This document shows positions 22,776-33,553 of a stretch of 64,000 nucleotides of DNA, piece by piece (position 1 is the stretch's first letter; each line of letters begins with the position of its first letter). Location of the stretch: contig JAOANU010000013.1 in the NCBI GenBank assembly GCA_034387635.1, positions 248,001-312,000 of the forward strand. The letters are read 5' to 3'. The position numbers were made by a program, and so were the translations under genes. The stretch is from Rhodosporidiobolus odoratus. Lineage: Eukaryota; Basidiomycota; Microbotryomycetes; Sporidiobolales; Sporidiobolaceae. The notes below the pieces were generated by a model that did no database searches, was not told where the DNA came from, and saw only the letters and a list, made by a program, of their open reading frames with translations.

Positions 22776-25427
22776 ATGACACATCCACCAGATCCGGTGC
22801 ACCATGCCAGTCGGCCGCCGAACTCTGCAGCAACCACTCTCAGCCCCACCCCACCTCCCGATGAGGTGCTCGCCTCAACTACTCCACCACCTGCAAGCCA
22901 TCACAGCACCCCCGATAGCGCACTAGAAGAATGGATGGATTCGCATCCCGTCTTTGCCCAGAAAGCTAGAGGAATCAGGTTGAGGGCACTCCGGTTCACG
23001 TTGAGTCGACCTTGAGTCCTCCCTCCGGCTGCTCCCCTTTATCGCCGCATGACTCGCCACGGCGTCGACAATCTACTGACAGATATTCACGTCGTGGTGC
23101 TCCGCTCCGCCAACAGGGCCTCCTGGTTCTCCGTCACCATGGTCCGTCCTTTTCCTTTTCCTTTTCCTTTTCCTTTTCCCTTTTCCTCTTTCCTCACCCG
23201 CCGTCTGCCTACCACTCGCCATTCAACCCAACTTCTTCCCATATCCGCAGGGCACAGGCATCGTCAACACCCTCCTCTTCGACCTCCCCTACACCTCTAC
23301 CCACGCCGCCTTCCGCGGCATCGGCGCCGCTTTCCTCCTCTTCGATATGGTCCTCTTCGCCAGCTTTGTCGCATTGACCATCGCTCGATACGTACTGTAT
23401 CCGAGAATCTTTGCCGTCATGATAAGGCATGAGACGCATAGTCTGTTTTTGGGGTGTATACGTGAGTCGGGCCTTTCTTTCTTTCTGCGCATTCATCGCG
23501 TTTGCCCTCGCCGGGATCCTGCCTCTGTTCTTGCCCTGTCTGTCTTGCCCATCTGTGTCTGACGTTGACTTGCGACGTTTGGCTTGCAGCCATGGGCTTC
23601 GTGACCATCATTTCCGGCATCGCCCAAACCGGTCACGAGTACGGCCTCAACACGCTCGACGCCGCCCTCGTGCTCTACTGGATCAGCACAGGTATGACAT
23701 CTACTACATTTCCGCTTTTCGCGCCATACTCTCTCGAGCGTGCTCAGCATGACTGTGCCCTGATGCAAGCATGGGTGGGGCTCGTGACTCTGAACTGTCT
23801 TGCATTGCAGCTCTGTCAATCTTGACCGCTTTTGGCGTGCCGTACTTCATGTTCACAAAACAGACGCATGTGGCGGAACGGATGACTGCGGCATGGTTAC
23901 TACCTATCGGTTGCGTCTTTGTCTTCTTCCTCGACTCTAATCCAGTCCCCTTGCCTTCCCTTCCCCCCGCCACCCGCTCTCCTACTCCGCATCAGCTTAC
24001 GTTGCTGCTCTCACTCGACTCGCCTGAGACCGCCCAACTGACTCGCACTTCTTTGCTTGGGTCGCAGTCCCCCTAATAACCCAAGCCGCAGTCGGTTCAA
24101 CTCTCTGCAAACTCCTCCTCCTCACCTCTCCCCCTCGACTATCTTACGTCCTAACCCTCCTCATCGCCTCCTACCTCCAAGCGGGTATAGGTATGCTCCT
24201 CGCCGCTGCCATCATTACGATTTACTTGCAAAGGTTGGTTTTGCATCATTTGCCCCCGAGGGAAGTGGTGGTCAGTAGTTGGTTGCCGGTGGGTCCTATC
24301 GGACAAGGGGGGTTTGCTTTGATTGAGTTGGTGAGTGCTAGGTCTTGGCTTCTTTTCTCTCTCTTCACCCTTTACTGACATTGACTCATCGCACTCTGGG
24401 TAGGGCCGAGTTGCCACTGAGCTCTTCCCCCAAATTTCGTCTGCTTCTCGAGCGCCTGACTTAGCCGTACTAGGACCCGTTATGCTCGGCTCGGCGGTAC
24501 TGGTCGGTTTACTATTATGGGGGTACGCTCTTCTCCTCACCATATCTATCTCTGCCTCTCTCTTTCAGAGCGACGTGGCTGATGGAGATGGAGTGTGTCG
24601 CAGACTCGGCATTTGGTTCGCCTTCCTTGCGGTCGTGTCGATTGTGACGCAGTTTAGGAAGGCGAAATTTAGGGATAGTAGGGAGGGGAGGATGGCATTG
24701 TTCAATATGGGGTGCGTCCTTTTTTCTCCATGACACCATACCATGAATGCACTATCCTGTGATCTGCGCACTGACGGCTACTGACCCCACTCTCTCTGCA
24801 TCTTGTTCCATTCTTCCCCTGGCGCCTTGCCCCTCGGTGTTACACCCTCCTACTTCACGACGGTATGGCTACACTAGCTGGTGGGCTTGGACATTCCCCC
24901 TTGGCTCTCTCACTCTCCTAACCTTCTCCCTCGCCTCAATCTTCGACTCAATCTTCTTCCGGTTCGTCCTCTCTCCCTTTTCCCCTCCTCTTCCTCAAAT
25001 CCTTCCTATCTTTCTCACCTGCTCCCTACCTCTACCTCTACATCTACCTCTGACTGATTACTGACACTTATCGTCACTTTGGAAAACCAGAATCTGCGCC
25101 ACAATCTTCACCCTCTCAGTCCTCCTCCTCTGGATCCTAGTCTTCATCCCTACCTCTCTCGGATTCTTCCGCGGCACGTTATTCGCTGCACCTTGTCTGA
25201 ACAGCTTACCGAAAGAGTATGTTGAGAAGATGAGACCTTCGGGGAGTAGGGGGGTTAGTAGGAGTAGTTCGAAGATTAGGAAGAGGGGAGAGGCGGGTGA
25301 AAGTCAGGGTGAGCAGGGTGGAGAGGGAGATGGAAGGGAGGAGAGGGGGAGGGAGGTTGGGGCGCAGGAAGAACTAGAGGTACTGGAAAGTGGGGAGGCA
25401 CTGGGTCGAAAGGAAGGTAGAGGTTGA
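22776..25427 (+). CDS. SSU1: SSU1-type sulfite efflux transporter (TDT/SLAC1 family)
   Basis: The product belongs to the tellurite-resistance/dicarboxylate transporter family; fungal SSU1 members export sulfite across the plasma membrane. The ATG at 22776 opens a Pro/Ser-rich cytosolic tail. Intron 1 joins ARGIR to ASWFSVTM, and the next exon gives GTGIVNTLLFDLPY, the family N-terminal motif (SWFxxxMGTG). HETHSLFLGCIPMGFVTIIS matches the conserved HPxxSLFLG-PMG segment. Further hydrophobic exons give about ten spans (ALSILTAFGVPYFMFTKQ, VPLITQAAVGSTLCKLLLLT, WWAWTFPLGSLTLLTFSLAS, LLLWILVFIPTSLGFFRGTL). The C-terminal tail is Arg/Glu/Gly-rich and ends at 25427. At least eight introns are present. 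A related malate/dicarboxylate carrier (MAE1 type) is the main alternative. Confidence 0.82.
23151..23190 (+). repeat. Polypyrimidine tandem repeat (CCTTTT unit) in an intron
   Basis: About five copies of a ccttttc-like hexamer follow the donor GTCCGT in the second intron of the SSU1-type gene. It lies between donor and acceptor and is not coding. Confidence 0.7.
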
Positions 25428-27956
25428 AGCCGATGCAGGGTTCGGAGGATCGTATTTAGGATGTTGTAACGCTTCACCCGCTTTTGCCAGACCTCACAGG
25501 GAGATGAGGGAACGGGCACGGATACCTAGCGATAGACCGGTGAAAGCTGCCGCGGCCGTAGTGGAGAAAGGAAGCAAGATCGGCGTCCGCGAAAGCAGGG
25601 GAAGAAGTCACAAGCGGCACCAGAAGGATGAGGTATGGAATATACCTGTCAACAAGTATCGGAGGTGGACGGGCAAGACAACCCCGACTCGCAGGAAGAA
25701 TGCAAGCCCGAAAAGGCCGGATGCGAAGGAGCGAGGTTCGTGAAGAAAAGGCTCGAGACCTGTTACCGCTGGGACGAGCGAGTACCATGCGTCAGGGTAG
25801 CTGGGTATGGCGACTGAAAGGCCAGCAAAAGGTGCGAGGGTCGCGGCGAGCGAGAAAATGGAACAAGGACGGCAGGAAACGAGATCATTGCGGGTCGCAC
25901 GGCGGAGCTGGTGGAGCTGAGGCGGTCGTGACCGTGGGAGGTGAGAGAATGACATCAAGCGGTCCGCCCTATAAGTAGGCAGCACAGGGACGCGCTGACG
26001 CTTACCTCCTGCCATTTCCGGTACTACCTTCTTTGTCCCGCTCCTCCTCGCCTCGTTCAAACCCGTACACGCCGCTTTCCGCCCGACAGTGTTTGTACTC
26101 CAAGTTTCGTACGATCGGCCCTCGAGAGGTAGTTCGGCTTTGAAGAGATCGCACGAAGCTCTGAACAGGGAGCGAGAAGACTGAAGAAGAAGAAGAAGAA
26201 GAAGCTAACGACGAGGGGAAACTAGACAACAATTGTAACCAAAGGTAATCCTACACAAAAAGGAAACAAGCAATCCTTCTCTGTTCGTATCTTCTCCTAT
26301 TCTTCGCTTCAGGCTTCAATGTCCTGCCTCCCGCTCACCAGAGCCAGCAGCCCTTTCCCCTCCATTCCGATGCTGCCACCCGCAACCCACTCAGGAGCCT
26401 GCTCAGACGCCGCTGCCTGCTTCAAACGCTATGTCTGCTCTTGCCCAAGACGCCGGCTCCTCCGTGTCTGCGACTTCGCCGCATCCGTCAAGCCCATCGT
26501 GGCCCTTCCAACACGCCGCCGCAAGCCGTCGCATTCCTCAAGTAGTCAATTCCGAGCGTCTGATGAGTGAACATCAGCAGGCTGAAGCGTCTACGAGGAT
26601 CCGGAAGTCGATGAAAAGGAGAGGGCGAGGTGAAGAAGCGGGAGGCTTGGAGGAAGGGGTGGTCGATCTGCGGTATCAACGGTCAGCGGGTCGAGTTGCG
26701 GGTTCACGGTGTGCTTGGAGACCGACTATAACTGCTCACTGCCGCCTCAGCCCGTCAAGAAGCGTTCTTGCAAACTTCACCTCGGCTGACTGAGGACTAC
26801 AAGAGCCAGGAGTACCAAGGGGAGACCTCGTCTCCCCTTCTGCGAGGTCTCCCCTTCTGCAGACCATTCCAAAGGCATGTGGGTCTTGCAGACAACTCAT
26901 TATACTCTAGACGCTGTGATATGCAGCGTGCAATCAATAGGCCACCGCACACGCAGTGTGCACGGCTTTCTTTCGATTGAGAAGGTCAACTTACCGGCTT
27001 GCTTTTCGCTTGCAAGTGGGCTCTGGTAAACCTCCAAGCTGAATAGCAGGCTCCATCTGTACTAAATAAGACATATCAAGTTCTGGAGATGTTTTGGAGA
27101 CTTGTGCGCGTCTTTAGAAGCCGTCAACGTCAACACCTCTTCCGACGTCAGGTAACCAACGGGCATATTTGGATAAGCAGCACTTCTCTACGGGGTGCGG
27201 GTGACGGTCAAGATGTAAAACTGGCAGGTGCAAACTTCCCTTGAACACTATACCTCCTATGAGCCAAAGGGCTCCTTCTGACAGGCCTCTTCCCCTTAAC
27301 TTCCGCGAGGGGATGTACAGCCCATGAGTGTGTTTTGCGAATGCAAAGGGGGTTTTGCAGATGAACACGGTACCAAGGGCTGGATGTATTGTCCAGCCAC
27401 AGACATCATTCATTCAAGGTGCGGGAGACCTGCCCTAATGATTCTCACGATGCCCAATTACACTAGAGAATATTTCAAACTCAGAGTGCTGGCAGCTCAG
27501 CATGACAGAGGGCAGTGGGGACAATGCCAGGAGATGCAGTCCCAAGAGCATAAAGACTGCTTGTTCTCATCTGCAGCTATAATCACACGGATTGGTGTTC
27601 CTGACCTGTTGTAGATGCATACGGTTGCTATTTCTGACCCTGTCACGTGCCGACGGTGTACCACGGCCGGCCTACGAGTGTGTAACAACCCCAAGTTTCA
27701 CTTGAGAAGGTCCCCCGAGTCTGCTGTTCAGCTAGAATTGCCAGCTGCACGCTAGCTGCTGAACGATCATATGGAGCCCATGCAGGACCTGATAAAGTTA
27801 GAGACAGCTGTTTGCTAGGAGAACCCTACGTCAATAGGGTCCTTGACCTCCGCCATTCACCGCGAGCTCCTCTTCACAGCAGCCAGTACCGTTTGTGGGC
27901 CAAACGTGGACCATCCGCTGGCTCTTTGACCTTTGTAGCCCCAAGCCAACATCAGC
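25428..27956. other. Gene-poor stretch
   Basis: About 2.5 kb without a gene I can support. It contains a GAA-repeat (near 26170-26200), the second copy of the dispersed repeat (26490-26790) and a lower-GC part around 27000-27800 with only short open frames. Confidence 0.45.
26490..26790 (-). repeat. Dispersed repeat, copy 2
   Basis: Reverse-complement match of 15430-15735. The matching coding remnant is interrupted: the frame that reads PNTPPQAVAFLK meets a TAG directly afterwards. Confidence 0.6.
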
Positions 27957-28748
27957 ATGTCGGACCGGCGCCCAGGACTTCACGACTCGACTGTGTCTTC
28001 TGACGACGAGCTGCGCGACCTCAGTGAACAAGATTCCGATGGCGGATGCAGACTTGCCCCTGTTCGTACGGCCTCTCGTCGCTCTTCCCGGCCCAGAGAC
28101 GGATATTGGACGGGGAGAACAGCAGAAGGTCGCAGGAGAGGTGGCGAAGCGCCGGGTGATTGGGAGGAACAAGGTATACCTATGGACGACCTGGAGGTGC
28201 GTGGCTGTTGGCCCCCTACCCCTGTTTCTAAGTGAAGACCATCCTGCCGTGATTGCACAGCTGACTCAGGCTGAGTGTTTAGCCAGTGCACACAAGACAC
28301 CGAGACAGTCTGTCCGATGGCGCGGACGAACTTCACTACCATCACAGTGGACCCTCAACACGCGTACGCCGCTCTTTGTCTTTACTGACCCTGCTGTAGA
28401 GGTACTGTGAGACGAATTCACAGCTTGGTGCGCAACAATCAGGAATACCGCTTACAAGTCAACTTGGTGCCTCCGGGTCGCACACATCTACCCATCGCAG
28501 CTCCAGTCCAACCCCGGCCGACTCAGGCTAGGGCACTGTACAGAGGGGGGCATCAAGCTGCCTTCAGCTCGCATGCTCAGAAGCAGATCGGCTGGACCTT
28601 GATTATTGCTGGTATCATGGTTGCCGGGTTCACCGTATATTTCTTACCTTGGTTGCTATGTTTGGTCCGTGAGCTTGATACAAGCAGGACTAACTCGAAA
28701 TGTAAATGCTGCGGGTTGGTATGTCTGGGTTCCTTGTTGTACATATAG
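27957..28748 (+). CDS. Small C-terminal single-span membrane protein; next exon may lie beyond the retroelement
   Basis: The ATG at 27957 opens exon 1 (to 28196; acidic and Arg-rich, VSSDDELRDLSEQDSDGG). A GTGCGT donor and a CTGTAG acceptor lead to a 28-base exon (28400-28427), then a second intron (GTGCGC to CGCAG) to exon 3 from 28501, in frame as APVQPRPTQARALYRGGHQ. Exon 3 ends in one membrane span, IGWTLIIAGIMVAGFTVYFL, then a Cys-rich segment. Read straight through, the gene stops at 28746-28748. A strong GTATGT donor at 28719 allows another ending: splice to 35717-35740, past the retroelement, giving an 8-codon last exon ending in TAA. Exons 1-3 to 28718 total 486 bases, a multiple of three. 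No family is recognised. Confidence 0.45.
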
Positions 28749-28772
28749 ATTGGGTAGGCGGAATCAGCGTTT

Positions 28773-28993
28773 GACTTGCTGGCCGCGAGCACGTAGTAGC
28801 GGTAGAGAACCATCGTTGCGAGAGAGCCCGCCATGCAGCTTCGAGACTGGCGTGCTAGGCGACGATGCGAAAGGGGGAAGTAACGAGACGTGAGGCGAGG
28901 AGAGACAAGAGAAAGGAGAAGGAGAGAAAGGAAAGGGTACGGAAAGAGCAATGCTGATGTAGAGGCGATAGACGAACGAGACAGGAGAACGGG
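28773..28993 (-). repeat. Repeat B at the element's 3' end
   Basis: About 221 bases, direct repeat of 32501-32728 at roughly 88-90 percent identity by eye. On the plus strand it begins gacttgctgg and ends gacaggagaacggg. Homology stops sharply at both sides. Confidence 0.85.
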
Positions 28994-29036
28994 TATAGGG
29001 GTATATGGAGATGAGTCGTAAGATAGGAGTGTCGAG

Positions 29037-30137
29037 TTAGTTGAGGAGGGGGAGAAGGGCGGAATTGTCAAATACGATGGGCGGGGCGATTGAAGTTTTA
29101 CCGGCTGCTTCCAGCTGGCGATGAGCGATGGCGAGGTCAGGTTGAAGCTGGATGTATGCTGCATAGGAGTCCGACATCCACCTGCCCAGCCGCTTCACCA
29201 TGCTCTCGGATGCGCCCCGGAGAGCGTACCAAGTTGCGTCTCCTGCTCGGAGGGAATGACCACTGTACTCCGTTCCGCACGCCGCCTTCATCCGGTTGAC
29301 AAACCAGCGTCGTGAGGGTACCTGACCATTCTCCCTTAGCCAGAGAAGCCCGCAGGCTCCGTGGACATGGTCGCGGACTCGGAGATAGACTTTGACGAAG
29401 GAGAGAAGGGGTCCTGCGTCGGCGGCGGCGAACCAGAGCCTGGACCCCGTGTAGAGTGGATCCGACTTCATGTAAGGAAGGTGTGCGCTGAATCCCGCTG
29501 GCGTTAATCAAACCGTACAGCGTTGAGTGTACTTGTTGGTGTTCCGGAATTTTGGCTGATCGTAGCTTGTTACCTCTTGCGCCCGGGCGCATGAGAGGAA
29601 CGCGACAACGAGCATGGCTGCAAAGAGGGCGTCGTCGTATGAGTGAGAGGCTGATGCGAGCGGGGAAAGGGCGGCGACGAGAACGGAAGCAGGAAGAGGA
29701 ATTGCCTTCTTCACTTCATGCGGCTTCAACTTTGCTCCGCCCACCAAGACGCGAGCGACCTCTGGTGAAAACCGAGCCGGCTGCCATTGACCGAGGTCGA
29801 CCTGCTTGAAGTGATAAACGAGGCCGGAGAGGTTTCCGGTAACGGTTTTCGCGTTGCACGTGCGAAGACGGTAAGTAACCCAGAGGTAAGTAATCCAGAG
29901 GGAGAGAGTGTGAGCGGAGGGGAAGGAAGGGAATGAATAGGCGGAGGCGAAGGCGAGCCAGTTTTGGAAAGAGCTGGCGTATTCGACCCGAGAGCCGGGT
30001 TCGAGGGCGACATCCCAGAGGGTTTGACGGTTGGAGAGGAGAGATGAGAGGGGAGGGAAGGGCTCCTTGAGGCGGATCGGAGCACCCCTGGTGCGCGAGG
30101 CGAAGTGGACCGTTCGCGCACCCGCGTGTTCAGCCAT
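29037..30137 (-). CDS. Tyrosine recombinase of the retroelement, with a 45-base intron
   Basis: The enzyme would integrate the element's circular DNA by strand exchange instead of a DDE integrase. The ATG at 30137 opens a core-binding-like region (SRVEYASSFQNWLAFASAY, TLSLWITYLWVTYRL), then VVAFLSCARAQEVTS with the first catalytic Arg. The catalytic domain follows with GHSLRAGDATW (HxxR) and a terminal SDSYAAYIQ carrying the Tyr nucleophile candidate. Two open frames meet across an intron at 29488-29532 (45 bases, GTACAC donor, ATTCAG acceptor, branch-like TTAAC). Removing it leaves 605 + 451 = 1056 bases, one uninterrupted 351-residue frame. The stop lies at 29037. Unlike gag and RT, this gene shows no break. 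Confidence 0.75.
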
Positions 30138-30138
30138 T

Positions 30139-32500
30139 TAACGGGCGCCCGCCCAATCAGGTCGGGGGGTGGAACAAAGGAAAAGAGGTTGGCACCGTAG
30201 AGGCGCTTGAGTTCCCGAACCGGGAGGCGAGAGAGGAGGTCGTGGTTACGTTGGCCTTCCCCGCGATGTGATGAACGCGGAGGTCTACTTTACTCTTGCG
30301 AAGCAGGACGAAGGAAAGTAGGAGGAGATGTCAAAGAGGGGAAAAGGCGCCGTCGCGAGCTGCGCCACTATCAAAAGCGTAAACGGTGAGAGAGCTGTTG
30401 GTCCGGATTAGGAGTTGTTGAGGCCGCGGTTCAAGGGAAACGAGATGGCGGATGGCAAATGCAACGGTGAGCGTCTCGGCAAAGGGAATCCGCTTATACC
30501 GTGTCTTAGGGCGCAAGAAGTAATAAAATCTTTGCCCATCCCGCTCGTACCAGAACCCTAACCCACTCCCTGACTTTTCATGCGTTTCCAGGCAGGCATC
30601 TGTGTGCACCACTAGATACGCATCCGCCATTGTCCAGTGAGAGAGACCGGTATCGCGCAGGTTGAGAGCCTCGCCGTGCTGCAGCTCCCCGACGAAAGCT
30701 TCCAGCGCTGATCGGACGGCTTGATTGAGGAAGACCGGCATGTAGGGGAGCGATTGCGTCCGGTGATCTTGTCGTAAAGCCGTGTAAGAAGGGGTCGAGC
30801 GTATGGGCGAACGGTGAGTGCCCAATTCGCCCATCCTACAAGGGATTGCCACTTCCGCAGCGGGTGCTTGCGCGAGCGAGAGGCGAGGGAGAGGGCAACC
30901 TCTTGAGCAAAGCGCTCGATAGCTTCCGGGGAAAGAGAGACGGAGGCGGTATCGAGGTCGACAAGGATACCGGTAATGACAAGGCGACGCCCAAATTCCA
31001 CCTTCTTCCACTTGAAAGGAAGACCCCAGGGGACCCAGATGCAAAGAGTGGCAACCAGTGAAGGGGGAAGGAGGTGGTGCTCGCCGCGGGAAAGAAACTC
31101 GATAAGTCGCCCCGAGAGGTCGACCCCGAAGGAATCGTCCATGTATGAGAGAGGGTAGGGAACCGATGGCACCTGCTTGACGATTGCCCAGTGAACTGCT
31201 CCCATGAGGCTAGTCCAGAGGAACGGGCTGGCTCGCGAGCCGAAAGCTGCTCTCCACTCGATGTGATACCGCACCTTGAAACCTCCAGCGCCGTTGGAGT
31301 ACGGGACGGCGATGACTTGTCGTAACTGCCAGTACCAATGCATGAGGAGAAGCTTGAATGCTGAAGCGACGTCGAGTTTGAACAGAACGGCAAGAGGGAG
31401 GTCCGAGTTGAGAAGGCCAAGATGGCGGAGAAGGGCAATGAGCTCGCTGACGCGGTCGTAGTAGGTAGAAAGGGGTGGTATTCCATTGTTGAGCCCACTA
31501 GCGGTATGGTCATTTACAACCTGAGGATCCGACCCGTCCCGCCTGACTGCAAACTGAGGGGAAACCACCATCCCGGGAAGAAGGTGGTCGAATGCCGCCA
31601 ACACCCACCCTTACGCCATGCCTTTTGCCGTATTCTCCCTCTGCACCTGCTGATCCTCAGCCTGAGAAGGATAGGGCGGCTCTTGGCGAGCCGGAGGAGG
31701 CGGCTCTGGCGTAGAGCCATCATGACCGGGCCAGAAGCCATCGCGGGCCGAGTCGAGCAGCGAGCGAACCAGGGCTGGTTAGGATGATCGAGGAGGGCCA
31801 ACGACATGGCAGAGAGGTTGGGAGGCGAGAAGGAGGAGAAGAGATGCGGATAACAAGCGAGGGTACCGGAAGCGACTGGGTCATCGAGGACGTCCTTGGG
31901 AGGTCGAGGCAAAGGGGATGCCGTGAAAGTGGAGGATAGAAGCGAAGTAGGAGGAGGAAGGGAAGGTTCAGGCCAGTTGAATGAGCAAAGAAGTCGAGGA
32001 GCAGGCCTGAGACCGCTGAGAGCAGTTGACGATGCGGCTTCGTCGATGCACTCCTTGTCGCCCTTCACGAGCCTAGGCCCGTCCAGCCTCCCCCGAACCA
32101 CCCACGGCTCCTCCTCCTCCGCCATTCTTAGCCCCTCTCTTCTTGGCAGCGCTAGCACCACCAGCGCGACAAGAAGGACACTCCCCCTCCACATGATCTG
32201 GCGACTCGCAGCTGCCACAAACGTGCCGGCGACCGCACTTGTCTCCGTGCGGCTTGCAATGATTCCAGCGACCACAGATGTCGGATTCGACGTCGTAGGC
32301 GGGCTGAGAGAAGGAGCTCGTGGCAGTGGAAGAGGAAGTGTGGGTCTTCTGGCGTTGCGACGACAGTCCAGCGGAGTTTGCGATGGCTGACGCGGACGGG
32401 TTGACAATGAAGGATAGAAAGAGAGGGTCGAAGATAGAGCACTTGCCAAACTAGCGAATTCGGCCAATGTCGCCGGACGAGCCATCTCCTTGCGCACTTC
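30139..32500 (-). pseudogene. Gag C-part (Cys/His knuckle), reverse transcriptase and RNase H of the retroelement, disrupted
   Basis: Gag C-part: CGRWNHCKPHGDKCGRRHVC followed by GSCESPDHVEGECPSC (about 32270-32160), a Cys/His zinc-knuckle cluster. Its frame is reached by a shift near 32430 and meets a stop near 32076. RT: a spacer region, then LLPGMVVSPQFAVRRDG, VLFKLDVASAFKLLLMHW, RAAFGSRASPFLWTSL and PLSYMDDSFGV with the active-site YMDD (about 31150). An in-frame TAA sits at 31611-31613 before this core. RNase H is reached by a frameshift near 30750: VVHTDACLETHEKSGSGLGF (first Asp) and PFAETLTVAFAIRHLV (Glu). It continues to LRVHHIAGKANVT near 30270-30235. The third expected Asp is replaced by Asn in IRTNSSLTV. 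Confidence 0.75.
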
Positions 32501-32728
32501 GACTTGCTGGCTGCGAGCGTGTAGTAGCGGGATAGAACCATCGTTGCGAAAGAGTCCGCCCAAGCAGCTTCGAGTCTGGCGTGCTGAGCGACGATGCGAG
32601 AGGGAGAAGTAACGAGGCGAGAGGCGAGGCGAGAAGAGACAAGAGAAAGAAGAAGGAAGAGAAAGGAAGAGGGACGAAAGGAGCGGTACTGGTGTAGCGA
32701 CGATAGACGAACGAGACAGGAGAACGGG
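32501..32728 (-). repeat. Repeat B, internal copy
   Basis: Direct repeat of 28773-28993. It begins with the same gacttgctgg boundary and ends at agaacggg. Confidence 0.85.
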
Positions 32729-32780
32729 ATCAGATGCTACGAAGCGCAGAAGACGTCACGGTAAAAGGGACGGTGGGCGG

Positions 32781-33553
32781 GAGAACGAAAATGCGCTGGT
32801 ACTGAAAGAAGGAAGCGGAAGTGTGTGGTTAGCCCCCATCCATCCGCTTCGTAGGTGTCGCCGAGTAACCGAGCAACTAACCTGAAAGAAGGAAGCGAGA
32901 TGCTGTTGATGAAGCAGGCAGAGGAAGAGGCAGGCGAAGGGAGCCTGCTCGAGGAGAAGAGGTTCAGCCACAGCAACCTGGACCGGAACGAGCGAAGCTG
33001 CGTACGTGGATGCGTGAAAGCGTTTGGCTGAAGATTTGCGACGGTACCAACGCTTGAGAGCAGGACTGGAACCATAGAACGTGGTCAGCTGCGAAGCGAG
33101 GCGCTGGGGAGAGGCGGGCGAGGCTCACGCTAGAATACCGTGCTGAGGCTAGAATCGCTTGCAGATGCTCGTAAGCTTGCCGGGGGCGAAGTCCTACGTA
33201 AGGAGCGCAAGAATAAGCGATGTGCTAGGAGAAGAGAGAGACCGGAGAAGGAAGCACACCTCTGGAGTGGAGGAAACGATCTGTAGCCGGAGCTTGGAGC
33301 GAGAAAACGATGAAGAAGAGAGAGAGAAGCGCGAGCGAAGCCCGGCTATATAGAGGCGCCGTTGAGTGATTCCCCTGTCGACCAGCGTCGAGAACCAAGC
33401 CCCTGGCCTCCAAATTGACCTTCTCAATCTCGTTCCTCACGCCTCTATCGTCCCGCGACCGGCGCATACCGAGGTTCCCCTCCTGCGCATTCCTCTCCAG
33501 ATCCTGCCGCGAGCTGGGTAAGCTCGTAACGCCCGTCAAACTCCGTTCTTCCC
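32781..33553 (-). repeat. Repeat A, internal copy
   Basis: 773 bases, direct repeat of 34864-35635, more than 90 percent identical by eye, with long perfect blocks (for example through 33080-33180). Homology ends at cgttcttccc on the right. Confidence 0.88.

Larger units (their letters stand above)
32501..33553 (-). mobile_element. Nested A+B derivative without coding body
   Basis: A 1,053-base piece made of a complete copy of repeat A (32781-33553), 52 bases of spacer and a complete copy of repeat B (32501-32728), in the same orientation as the surrounding element. It interrupts gag: the N-part ends RVLLYDEARSLSAVV just before it, and a gag-like frame resumes directly after it as EVRKEMARPATLAEF. 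The simplest reading is an internally deleted, non-autonomous derivative inserted into the full-length copy. Confidence 0.6.

Noticed and set aside
25608..26060. Minus-strand open frame of 150 codons
   Set aside because: No ATG-led exon structure, no conserved motif, and amino-acid use typical of a random GC-rich frame.
28577..29164. Open frame running from the host exon into repeat B on the minus strand
   Set aside because: It crosses the element boundary and lies antisense to a better-supported exon; it arises from chance openness.
32737..33075. Open frames within repeat A, also present in the second copy
   Set aside because: They recur only because the repeat is duplicated. They lie in the leader region before gag and look non-coding.
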